Assembly (NCBI GenBank): GCA_905339275.1
Contig: CAJPFK010000018.1
Span: 1 to 64,000 of the forward strand
Length of the DNA: 64,000 bases
Direction: 5' to 3'
DNA from: Methylophilaceae bacterium
GTDB lineage: Bacteria > Pseudomonadota > Gammaproteobacteria > Burkholderiales > Methylophilaceae
The first letter of the stretch is position 1. Every line of letters starts with the position of its first letter. Below are positions 1-7,895 of this stretch, one piece after another. The position numbers and the translations under genes are program-made. The notes under the pieces are model-generated. The model saw only the letters and a program-made list of their open reading frames with translations. It ran no database searches and was not told where the DNA came from.

Positions 1-3000
1 TCGTGTTGATGCCCTGATAGCTAAAGGTGATGGTGTCATTGCCCAGGCCGCCTCGCAGGGTATTGGTGCCGCTGCCACTATCCGTGATGATGTCGTCACC
101 GTCACCCCCGTCGATCAGGTCGCTGCCGCCAGCATCCGTGATGGTGTCGTTGCCGGCACCACCATAGAGGGTGTCGTTGCCATTGCTGTTGTCGGTGATC
201 CGGTCATCACCGTCGCCACCGTCGATCACATCGTTGCCGCCACTGTCAGTGATGGTGTCGTTGCCAGTACCGCCGTAAATCGTGGTATTGCTGCTCGGCG
301 CGGCAATGGTGTCGTCTCCTCCCAGGCCATCAATGTAAGTGGTATCAGCCCAGGGAGTAATGGTGTCAGCATTATCAGAAGCCATCGCACTCACCGCCAT
401 GTCACTCAACACTACCGCACTCCATACCGTGCCGTCCGCAAACTCGAAGCTCTCGATCCGGTAACGGGCATCACTCCAGTTCTGGATCGTGATCTGGTCA
501 CTTGATTCCGATGCTGCTGGGTTCGCAATGTGAATCACCAGATGATTGCCATCCCGAATCGCACTGATGTCAGAGGGTGTAATCCCGCCACCAAATACCA
601 GGCGGTCTGTACCAACAAGGGCGGCACTGCTGTAATAGCCGTAGTCATTGATGATGTCCTGACCATCCCCACGGTTATAGTAGTAGGTGTCGGCACTGCC
701 GCCGCTGGAGATGATGTCGTTGCCCTGGCCACCGGTGATGTGGTTGATGTAGACATTCCTCCCAAGGGTATTGTTGTCAACCTTGATCAGGTCGTCACCG
801 TCGCCGCCTTCTATCGTGTTGCTGGCGTAATAGCTAAAGGTGATGGTGTCATTGCCCAGGCCGCCTCGCAGGGTATTGGTGCCGCTGCCAAGGTCCGTGA
901 TGATGTCGTCACCGTCACCCCCGTCGATCAGGTCGCTGCCGCCAGCATCCGTGATGATGTCGTTGCCGGCACCACCATAGAGGGTGTCGTTGCCATTGCT
1001 GTTGTCGGTGATCCGGTCGTCACCGTCGCCGCCGTCAATCACATCGTTGCCGCCACTGTCAGTGATGGTGTCGTTGCCGGCACCACCGTAAATCGTGGTA
1101 TTGCTGCTCGGCGCGGCAATAGTGTCGTCTCCATTGCTTCCGATTACGAGCGCCCATGCAGATTGAACAACTGCAACCACATCCGAATCAAGCGGAATAA
1201 CGGCTTGTATAAATGAATAATGATCGATACTAGCGTAGATACCTAATGTCTTAGTACTCTGCATGAATTCAGCAAATAGGTTCAGAGATTGTTGTCGATC
1301 TTCTAAGATGGATGCTGAAAGTACCTCGATAACCCCAATCAGATTGATTTTTAAAGACTCACTAGATGCATCAAAGCGATAATCAATAGCGTCATAGAAA
1401 GGTTTTAGCGCTGTTTGCGCGACAAGCTGGTTGTAGAAAAAATCTTTCACCTTGGCATAAGCCTGCTTGACTATGGGTGCAGCATTTTCTCCCGGGTTTT
1501 TCCCCAATCCTTCGCCCATGAATGCCTCAAGTGCAGTTAACTGGCGTGCATCCATATACTTTCCCCGGCTACCGTATACGACTCCACCGGTCCCGGCCCA
1601 GGCGATCAGGATGGAATCCATGAGCGCTTCGCGCCCAGCCCTGGTTTCCGTTGCAGCAAATTGCATAATCAATGACTTCAATTCTCCCGATGCATCCATT
1701 GCCATTGCCTGATGCAAGTCACGTACATTACCCCAGCCTTGCAGGTTTGGGAGCAAGGCAATGGCATCAGGCACAGCAACCCAGTCCTGCGCAATAGTCA
1801 GCATGGTGTTTACGTCAAACCAGACATCCGTCATGGCCCGGCTCTCGCCTGCCGAGGATAAATAACTGCCAACCTGCCGGTGCTCGTTGCCGCTAGCATC
1901 CACTTCGGTAGAGCTGGCATAATCAATATTGAGGCTGCCTACGCCAGCCTCTTCAAGCGAAATCAGTTCGCCAGCGGAGGTATAGCCGTCACCATCCATA
2001 TCTTTCCATATTTTCAAGGATGCCCAGCCTGCATCCAGGCTATCGACCTTGCCATCCCCGTTGCCATCAAGCTCGGCAAGCGCGGCAAAGCCATGGACAG
2101 CCTTTTGTCCGCTAGCAAGGATCGTCTGGTTCCCGAATAGCTCCCGGCCGTTATCGATAAGACCGTTGCCATCGATATCCCGAACCAGCAGGCCGTCATC
2201 TCGGTCTACCCAGCCAGTGCTTTCGGCAAAACCATTACCATCGTGGTCGAAATTCGCCCAACCGTTGACTGTTGTAGTCTCAATGCCATCGCCATCAAGA
2301 TCGAGGACAATAGGGGAAGATCTATTCTTCCCGTCATCAAAATCATCTGCGCCCGGAAGTCGTTCAGGAGGGTTCGGCAGAGGAAATGGAAGATAAGGAG
2401 TCGGAGGCTCGGGGCGTTTTGGCGCCGGACCTAACGGAATACCCAGCGAAGGAAGTCCTGCCGGTTGTCCGCCGCTGCCCCCCTCTCCGCCTGATCCTGA
2501 AGAACCTGATCCTGAAGAACCTGATCCTGAATTTCCTTCAGATACAGTGACTTGCTGCACACCATTTGCGCCATTCACCCATGCAGTGACGGTATTGGCA
2601 GAAAGTTGGTAGTAAACGACCTGTTTGTCATCGCTTACATAATAATTTGACTTTCCAACCCGGGTGCCTCCGCTCAGGGCGATGCCATCGACGATTACCC
2701 TGCCTTGACCGTCACTATCAATAATTTTATCGCCCGTGCCAGCATAATAAATATCGTAACCTTCGCCGCCGTAAAGGGTGTCGCTGCCTTCCCCTCCATT
2801 TAGCGTATCGTCGCCATCCCCGCCATACAGCGTGTCATTTCCCTTGCCTCCGTTCAGGGTATCAGCGCCTTCGCCGCCTTCCAGCCAGTCGTCGCCATCT
2901 CCACCATCAAGCAGGTCATCACCGTCCATGCCATAGAGATGATCGTTACCCTCCTGCCCATTCAGCATGTCGCCTGATGCGCTGCCAAAAACGATTTGAC

Positions 3001-4660
3001 GGTCAGCAAGCGTAATGCTAATACCATCAATTTCAAGCGTGAGCGCAGTACCGTTAATCAGGATGGATTTATCGATAAAGTCATAATTGCCCACCGTGCT
3101 ATTTGAGTTGTACTCACTCAAGTAGTCTTTGTCTTCTGTATCGTATTGCATTTTCCAGCGGAGCATCGTGGCCCGGTCGTTGAGGTATTTGTCACTGAAG
3201 TTGGCCTCGCCGTTGGCGATTTGTTCTGCGGTAAGATTGCGGTCGGCGTTCCATAAGTCGGCCAAGGCATCATGCGTTTCATAGAAGCCATTGAGCACGC
3301 CGGCATCTTCAATTTTGAAGGCAAAAGGGGTGAGGTAGTATAGGCTTAGAAATGTACCGAGGTCGTTGCGGGCTTCGCTGACTGAGGTAGGGGGAGCAAT
3401 GATTTCGACCTTGCCGGTGAGAGCTTTATAAGCGGTACTGTCAGTGAGCGCAGTAATCGCGGTGTAAAGATCGTCTCTATCACCTGTATCAATAACCGGC
3501 TTTGTTCCCAGAACCAGTTGGCTTAGCCCCACTACCAGTTTTTCCAGGCTCTGGTCGGCAAGATTGGCGGATTGTTCCAGGATGGCGTTAATTTTTGATA
3601 GGGCTTGCGCTGGGGTTTGATTGGCAAGCGTATCGTCGAGTTGGATGATGAGGTTGGCGACGGCAAGACTATCGGTCATTTGGCTTGAGCCATGCCCTAA
3701 TGACGCTCCCAGACCTGTTTCAATATAAATACCATCCCAGCCTCCTGGTTGTTGCAGCACGCTGTTATTCATTGCGGCAAATTCCGGGCCTGCAATTCCG
3801 TATATATTTTGAATCTTGCTCGCATCGAATCCTGGTACGACCGCTGTTCCAGAAATATTGCGTAAGGCTTCGAACAGGTTGTAGACGTTCATGTCGCCAA
3901 TCTTGAAACCCAGTCCGTTTACAGCAGTGACATCATTGGCCGCTTCCGGGAACAGGCGTGAGAATGCCATCGCCAAATGGCCGCCCAAGCTGTGACCATT
4001 CACGCTGACGCTTTGCCCGGAGAGGATGCCGGTGCCTGAGCGCTGTTCGTTCTCAACCACGTATACTGTACCGCCCTCGACAACATACCCTTGCCCAACA
4101 AAATATGCCCTTGCAGCGGCGTAGGTGGTAGGGATGCCTACGCCAGCAAATAAATCAACAACTTCTGCCGTAATATTGGCACCACTAGTCAAGTAAAGAG
4201 CTGTCAGGAAGGTGCTGGCAATCGTCTGGGTCGTCAGCTTTGCGGCTTGATATTCGCCAGCCTGCGTCAGGCTTTGCCAGTAGTTATAGAGATCAACCAG
4301 TTGTGAAACGGCCACGCCGTCAGTGCTAATCAATTTGGTGTCAGCAATAAAATCCCGCCCCCCTTGTTCCAGTGTCGAACCACGGATTGCCAAACTATAT
4401 TGACCTGTCCCCGTGCCATTTTCGTTCAACCGTTCGAATATCGTGGCGGAAAAACCGCTACTTGTATTGGCTTGATGTGAGGCCACTCGCCAATTTTTAA
4501 TAAACTCGGTAGCTTGGGCAGAAGAAAATTTATATTTATCACCATCAAGGGCTATTAAACGCTCTTTAAGCAAGTTTTCGTTGTTTATAGTTCCCTCAAG
4601 TAAGGCATAGCTTGCTTCTGCCAGCTGAGCAAATTCAAAAAGACTTATTGTGTTTGTCAT
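1..4660 (-). CDS. Giant RTX protein with N-terminal lipase domain (3' end off the left edge)
   Basis: The reading frame is open from ATG 4660 to the window edge (over 1,550 codons) with no stop; the C-terminus is outside. Residues about 55-240 form an alpha/beta-hydrolase lipase domain with the nucleophile elbow GHSLGG (Ser224, codon 3989-3991). Glycine/aspartate nonapeptide repeats of the GGxGxDxLx type occupy about 562-633 and again about 1177 to the edge. An Asp-rich EF-hand-like block ([26 protein letters not shown]) lies at about 783-843. A Ser-Gly linker sits near 710-725, and an HCBP-related domain (FADGTVW) falls between the C-terminal repeat blocks. It is probably a secreted Ca2+-binding lipase exported by a type I system; the ABC protein at 7896-10121 is a candidate. 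The start codon is 2 nt after the stop of the upstream membrane gene, with GGGAGAA as ribosome site, so coupling is likely. Substrate is unknown. Confidence 0.85.
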   Translation of the reverse strand, partial: MTNTISLFEFAQLAEASYALLEGTINNENLLKERLIALDGDKYKFSSAQATEFIKNWRVASHQANTSSGFSATIFERLNENGTGTGQYSLAIRGSTLEQGGRDFIADTKLISTDGVAVSQLVDLYNYWQSLTQAGEYQAAKLTTQTIASTFLTALYLTSGANITAEVVDLFAGVGIPTTYAAARAYFVGQGYVVEGGTVYVVENEQRSGTGILSGQSVSVNGHSLGGHLAMAFSRLFPEAANDVTAVNGLGFKIGDMNVYNLFEALRNISGTAVVPGFDASKIQNIYGIAGPEFAAMNNSVLQQPGGWDGIYIETGLGASLGHGSSQMTDSLAVANLIIQLDDTLANQTPAQALSKINAILEQSANLADQSLEKLVVGLSQLVLGTKPVIDTGDRDDLYTAITALTDSTAYKALTGKVEIIAPPTSVSEARNDLGTFLSLYYLTPFAFKIEDAGVLNGFYETHDALADLWNADRNLTAEQIANGEANFSDKYLNDRATMLRWKMQYDTEDKDYLSEYNSNSTVGNYDFIDKSILINGTALTLEIDGISITLADRQIVFGSASGDMLNGQEGNDHLYGMDGDDLLDGGDGDDWLEGGEGADTLNGGKGNDTLYGGDGDDTLNGGEGSDTLYGGEGYDIYYAGTGDKIIDSDGQGRVIVDGIALSGGTRVGKSNYYVSDDKQVVYYQLSANTVTAWVNGANGVQQVTVSEGNSGSGSSGSGSSGSGGEGGSGGQPAGLPSLGIPLGPAPKRPEPPTPYLPFPLPNPPERLPGADDFDDGKNRSSPIVLDLDGDGIETTTVNGWANFDHDGNGFAESTGWVDRDDGLLVRDIDGNGLIDNGRELFGNQTILASGQKAVHGFAALAELDGNGDGKVDSLDAGWASLKIWKDMDGDGYTSAGELISLEEAGVGSLNIDYASSTEVDASGNEHRQVGSYLSSAGESRAMTDVWFDVNTMLTIAQDWVAVPDAIALLPNLQGWGNVRDLHQAMAMDASGELKSLIMQFAATETRAGREALMDSILIAWAGTGGVVYGSRGKYMDARQLTALEAFMGEGLGKNPGENAAPIVKQAYAKVKDFFYNQLVAQTALKPFYDAIDYRFDASSESLKINLIGVIEVLSASILEDRQQSLNLFAEFMQSTKTLGIYASIDHYSFIQAVIPLDSDVVAVVQSAWALVIGSNGDDTIAAPSSNTTIYGGAGNDTITDSGGNDVIDGGDGDDRITDNSNGNDTLYGGAGNDIITDAGGSDLIDGGDGDDIITDLGSGTNTLRGGLGNDTITFSYYASNTIEGGDGDDLIKVDNNTLGRNVYINHITGGQGNDIISSGGSADTYYYNRGDGQDIINDYGYYSSAALVGTDRLVFGGGITPSDISAIRDGNHLVIHIANPAASESSDQITIQNWSDARYRIESFEFADGTVWSAVVLSDMAVSAMASDNADTITPWADTTYIDGLGGDDTIAAPSSNTTIYGGTGNDTITDSGGNDVIDGGDGDDRITDNSNGNDTLYGGAGNDTITDAGGSDLIDGGDGDDIITDSGSGTNTLRGGLGNDTITFSYQGINT
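19..319. repeat. RTX module direct repeat, copy A
   Basis: This stretch of about 300 bp is nearly identical to 832-1132, offset by exactly 813 bp (271 codons). Both copies stay in frame inside the RTX gene, so the protein carries a repeated 271-residue module of nonapeptide repeats plus linker. Only a few substitutions separate the copies, which points to recent duplication or gene conversion. Confidence 0.85.
832..1132. repeat. RTX module direct repeat, copy B
   Basis: Partner of the repeat at 19-319, with the same 813-bp offset. Similarity stops on the right where the sequence changes from RTX repeats to the preceding non-repeat domain of the protein. Further copies may lie beyond the left edge. 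Confidence 0.85.
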
Positions 4661-4662
4661 TT

Positions 4663-5283
4663 TTATTCTCCCAATCTTAAGAATTCGTTAAATGTTTTCT
4701 GCCACGTAGTTTTATCAGTGTTTCCAATATCACCGTCGCATTGGCTTAAATTTATCCAAAACTTGTAATCAGACAAATCATTTGGCGCCCCAGATATATT
4801 CCCTGACTGAAAAGTAATTCTTTTTACTAATAAATTTTTTTGTTTTTCATCAAACAAGAACTCTTCTAATCTCCTGTTTTTTGTAACCACAAGAATAGGG
4901 GTTACAAATTTTGTGTATTTAATATTTGATGTCGCTCGTGTGCTAAAGCTAGTTTTGTTCCCACCATCAGGTGTTTTTTCCATCAAAAAGTCATCCGAAT
5001 TCTTTTCACTGTAGTCCAAAACTCTCATTTTTGGGTTCTCCTTCATCCACTGCTCTGGCGTCTTATATACCCAGAACCCCGCTTCGGTTGCGCAGTAGTA
5101 TTGGTGAGTAGCAACCGTCGGTAGCCAGTCCCAGAACGGGATCAGCCACATCACCAGCCCAGCCCCCCAACCCCAGCGCTTGGTACTCTTGCCATTCTTT
5201 CTGGCATAGTTAATTGCCCATGCCACTACGCCTATCGCGAGCAAGAGGTATAGCCCCAAAGCTACAACAATGACAAATCCCAT
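4663..5283 (-). CDS. Small two-TM membrane protein coupled to the RTX lipase (immunity-like?)
   Basis: A protein of 206 residues. ATG 5283 is chosen because AGAGGAG lies 6 nt upstream; an in-frame TTG further up has no ribosome site. Two hydrophobic segments (about 3-24 and 38-55) flank a short basic loop, followed by a soluble domain beginning [16 protein letters not shown]. Its stop is 2 nt from the lipase start, so the two are one translational unit. A second gene with the same plan (6378-6989) precedes a broken lipase start, so the pairing is repeated. I do not recognise a named family. Roles as immunity protein, foldase or membrane partner of the lipase are inference from coupling and duplication only. 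Confidence 0.6.
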   Translation of the reverse strand: MGFVIVVALGLYLLLAIGVVAWAINYARKNGKSTKRWGWGAGLVMWLIPFWDWLPTVATHQYYCATEAGFWVYKTPEQWMKENPKMRVLDYSEKNSDDFLMEKTPDGGNKTSFSTRATSNIKYTKFVTPILVVTKNRRLEEFLFDEKQKNLLVKRITFQSGNISGAPNDLSDYKFWINLSQCDGDIGNTDKTTWQKTFNEFLRLGE

Positions 5284-5321
5284 TACGCGCTCCTCTGCCA
5301 ATAATCAATAAATGAATCAAT

Positions 5322-6156
5322 AAATGGGGTCGGAGTCATTTAACGCTTCTCCACAGATAGCTTCTCATTGCACCTCTCCTGCAGTAGGTTGATATCGGAT
5401 GGCTTTCTGGGACGACCTCGCGGTTTCGGTTGCAGTCGCCTGCCAAGAGCCAGTTCGATTTCGGCTTTGAATCGGTCTGTGCCCGTGACCAGTTCGCTGT
5501 TGAGCGCAGTCCTTACTTCGTGGAGCGTTTCCGGGGCCAGGTGCGTACGGAACAGGGCTTGGTAGGCTTGCTGCTTTTGTTCCGGTGTGATTCCGAGAGC
5601 GTGGTATTCGGGGTGCCGGGTGATTAGTTGGTCTGCTGCTCCGAGTGCGTTGGTCCGGTAGCTTGTCCATGGGTAGTCTTGCGGGTGCTTGACGATGCCG
5701 GCACGTACCGGGTTGAGTTCAATGTAGCGCATGCAGGTGAGCAGGTATTGTTCACTTTGGATCAGGCTGGCTTTGTAGCGGCCTTCCCATAGGGTGCCAC
5801 TGCGGTTGTAGGTGTAGTTGATGTATTGCACGTAACGACGGCCAACCGATTGCATGAGGCGGGCGATGCTTTCCGGTTGATCTGGGGTGACTAGCAGGTG
5901 CACATGGTTGGTCATGAGAACGTAGGCATGGATATCGCCAGCGTATTTCTGTGCGGCTTCGGTCAGGCAGTCCAGATAGAATCGGTAGTCTTCTTCCGCA
6001 AAGAAGGTGGCCTGGCGGTTGTTGCCGCGCTGGATGACGTGCTGCGGGTTTCCAACTATATTCAATCTGGGTTTGCGTGCCATCTCACTCCCCTTCGGTC
6101 AGTTTTCAATAACCCTCTAGTTTAGAAAGCTAGTGAAAATTGACTCCGACCCCATT
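5322..6156 (-). mobile_element. RAYT/REP-type element with terminal inverted repeats
   Basis: The ends carry AATGGGGTCGGAGTCA at 5323-5338 and its inverted counterpart at 6141-6156. Together they bracket a single transposase gene. The organisation (Y1 transposase between REP-like GGGGTCGGAGTCA sequences) is that of REP-associated tyrosine transposases. Its right end lies inside a lipase reading frame, which it truncates (6122-6346). Confidence 0.75.
5340..6083 (-). CDS. rayT: REP-associated tyrosine transposase (IS200-like Y1 family)
   Basis: A complete 247-residue protein. It has the N-terminal PRxxxxGxPxHVxQRGN motif of RAYTs, the HUH metal motif in TNHVHLLV, and the conserved Y1 tyrosine region near CMRYIELNPVRAG. 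The C-terminus is basic (PKPRGRPRKP). The start has GGGGAG 5 nt upstream. This family acts on single-stranded DNA and is linked to spread of REP/BIME sequences. The matching terminal sequences GGGGTCGGAGTCA directly flank the gene, so this copy looks intact and could be the source for the decayed copy at 7087-7506, which is nearly identical over its C-terminal 100 residues. Confidence 0.9.
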   Translation of the reverse strand: MARKPRLNIVGNPQHVIQRGNNRQATFFAEEDYRFYLDCLTEAAQKYAGDIHAYVLMTNHVHLLVTPDQPESIARLMQSVGRRYVQYINYTYNRSGTLWEGRYKASLIQSEQYLLTCMRYIELNPVRAGIVKHPQDYPWTSYRTNALGAADQLITRHPEYHALGITPEQKQQAYQALFRTHLAPETLHEVRTALNSELVTGTDRFKAEIELALGRRLQPKPRGRPRKPSDINLLQERCNEKLSVEKR

Positions 6157-6346
6157 TTTTGCGCCACACCGTCGCGCTAAAACTTTCGTCACTGGCATTT
6201 TCTTGAGACGCTACCTCGAAGTTTTGTGTCAGAAAATCTGCAAGCGGTTGAGTGAGACGGCTTGCAAAAGTCTCGCCTTGATTCAATCGAACGTAAGAAG
6301 CGTCAGCAAGCAATGCATTTATGAAAGCATTATCTAGAGCAGTCAT
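6122..6346 (-). pseudogene. Truncated N-terminus of a second RTX-lipase-type protein
   Basis: A 74-codon frame starting at ATG 6346 with GAGGG upstream. Its segment VASQENASDESFSATVWRK parallels the intact lipase segment [19 protein letters not shown] at the same distance from the start, so it is the beginning of a paralogous lipase. After WRK the frame runs into the RAYT element end (6156) and stops inside it. The hydrolase core and RTX repeats are absent. It follows 6378-6989 by 31 nt, mirroring the intact membrane-protein/lipase pair. It is non-functional as a lipase; whether the short peptide is made is unknown. Confidence 0.7.
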
Positions 6347-6377
6347 TTATCATCCCTCTTAGTGAGTGGGTATTAAG

Positions 6378-6989
6378 TTAGTTTGATCCAAACCTATAAA
6401 CTTGCTTAAGTTTTAACTCCGCCAACAATTCATTGCTTTCTTTGTTATCAGTAGTACAGCTATGCAATAACCAAGGGATACGTCGACCATCCCATGGAAT
6501 TGCAGATAGGGAGCTAACAGGTACTACTATCTTGCTTTCTAAAATAAGTTCATTAGTGTTGGCGTCAATCAAGTGCACTGTAATTTTTTTAACCGAAGCA
6601 CTATTAGGTTTTTTATTATTAGTTAGCTCTCGAACTTCAGGAAATAAACTTACTAGTTTCTCATCCTTAAATTTCATTACATACTCACGCCCATAAGCAT
6701 TTTTGGAGTCCATGCTGGAAGCAAACTCATATTTTCCAGCCTCTTGACACATTTCTAAATATTTTGGATACGCAACAATCTCATCAGTTATTGGTGAAAA
6801 GAAAATGACCATTGCCAATAGTAATTGGAGTACAGCGTTTCTTAATGTTTGCCATGGTGATTGCGCTACTTCAATTCCCTTCTGAGACGGATTCACAAAA
6901 AACCTGAATATCACCCACAGCAATTTACTTAAACCTAGAGCGATTAAGGCCCAAACAATTAATGCAGTTATAAAGATGATGCCTATCAT
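6378..6989 (-). CDS. Small two-TM membrane protein, paralogous in plan to 4663-5283
   Basis: 203 residues from ATG 6989, with GGGAG 6 nt upstream. A first hydrophobic helix (about 3-30) and a second (about 50-66) are followed by a soluble domain that starts with KYLEMCQEAGKYEF. This resembles the Tyr-Cys-AG-aromatic stretch of the 206-residue protein upstream of the intact lipase. It sits immediately upstream of the truncated lipase start, so this is the second membrane-protein/lipase cassette, whose toxin-like half has been lost. Retention of the membrane gene next to a dead partner fits an orphan immunity gene, but that role is inferred, not shown. Confidence 0.55.
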   Translation of the reverse strand: MIGIIFITALIVWALIALGLSKLLWVIFRFFVNPSQKGIEVAQSPWQTLRNAVLQLLLAMVIFFSPITDEIVAYPKYLEMCQEAGKYEFASSMDSKNAYGREYVMKFKDEKLVSLFPEVRELTNNKKPNSASVKKITVHLIDANTNELILESKIVVPVSSLSAIPWDGRRIPWLLHSCTTDNKESNELLAELKLKQVYRFGSN

Positions 6990-7086
6990 TTATGCTCCCT
7001 ATTCATATATTATGGTTTTAATTCATATAACTCATGCTGAAACCATCAAGCGTAAGGAACTCACCTAAAAATAGGGTCAGAGCCAT

Positions 7087-7506
7087 TTAAAGATTCTCCA
7101 CAAAAGATAGTTGCTCATCGTGCCTCTCCTTCGGCAGATTGATATCGGATGGCTTTCTGGGACGACCTCGCGGTTTCGGTTGCAGTCGCCTGCCAAGAGC
7201 CCGTTCGATTTCGGTTTTGAATCGGTCCGTGCCCGTGACCAGTTCGCTGTTGAGCGCTGTCCTTACTTCGTGGAGCGTTTCCGGGGTCAGGTGCGTACGG
7301 AACAGGGCTTGGTAGGCTTGCTGCTTTTGTTCCGATGTGATTCCGAGAGCGTGGTATTCCAGGTGCCTGGTGATTAGTTGGTCTGCTGCCCCGAGTGCGT
7401 TGACACGGTAGCTTGACCATTTGGGGAAATGAGGTCGGAGTCGATTTTTATTTAGTTCGCTCCTTGAAGGTTCTTTGTTCATCACATACACCTCTTTCTT
7501 TTTCAT
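7087..7506 (-). pseudogene. Decayed RAYT transposase copy (C-terminal part only)
   Basis: Codons for roughly the last 100 residues (from SSYRVNALGAADQLITRH to RKPSDIN) match the intact transposase at 5340-6083 almost perfectly, with scattered substitutions. The N-terminal half with the HUH motif is missing. In its place is unrelated sequence reading MKKKEVYVMNKEPSRSEL. A degenerate element end (AATAGGGTCAGAGCCATTT, 7070-7088) lies at the 3' side. A second end-like sequence, AATGAGGTCGGAGTCGATTT (7428-7447), lies in direct, not inverted, orientation at the deletion junction. It cannot be an active transposase. Confidence 0.8.
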
Positions 7507-7895
7507 GTTTTCGGTTCCCTTAATGCGTGGCCTGTTTTCTTCACTTAAACTTGCCCTACTTAATTACTTGACCGCTCATGAGGCGTTTTCCCTGATGTTG
7601 CATTAAGAAAAATATGCAAAAAAATTATGCAGCAGAGTCATTGCCAGCTTTTCCATCCCGATTCCCAATGCTCAATCGCCTGGCTGGTTCGCTCATGCGC
7701 ATTCCATTCTTCATCGTTTTTTGCACAGACTACCCAGCCATCACGCAAGGCACATGCGACATGTTGTCGCACTGGAAAATGCAGTGCGCAGCGAAGTCAT
7801 GCCGCTTGCGGAACAAGCTGGATTTCTGATTGATGAGGATGTGTTCAAGGCTAATTCATGAGGGTGCTCCCTGACACCAGCTTCTTTACACAAGC
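7507..7895. other. Gene-poor stretch with an unidentified coding remnant
   Basis: About 390 bp between the RAYT remnant and the ABC transporter gene. Reading rightwards, 7753-7861 gives RHVVALENAVRSEVMPLAEQ, then a few more residues ending LIDEDVFKANS and a stop, which looks like the tail of a real protein. No start or upstream frame supports a complete gene. I do not recognise the family. No promoter or terminator is evident. Confidence 0.3.

Noticed and set aside
1-1132. Possible CRISPR-like or satellite repeats
   Set aside because: Repeat spacing is coding (multiple of 3) and the units encode RTX nonapeptides; there are no uniform spacers.
530-1216. Rightward open frame of 228 codons rich in Val/Ala/Asp
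   Set aside because: It is the antisense shadow of the RTX nonapeptide repeats; the leftward frame has the real GGxGxD pattern and is continuous to 4660.
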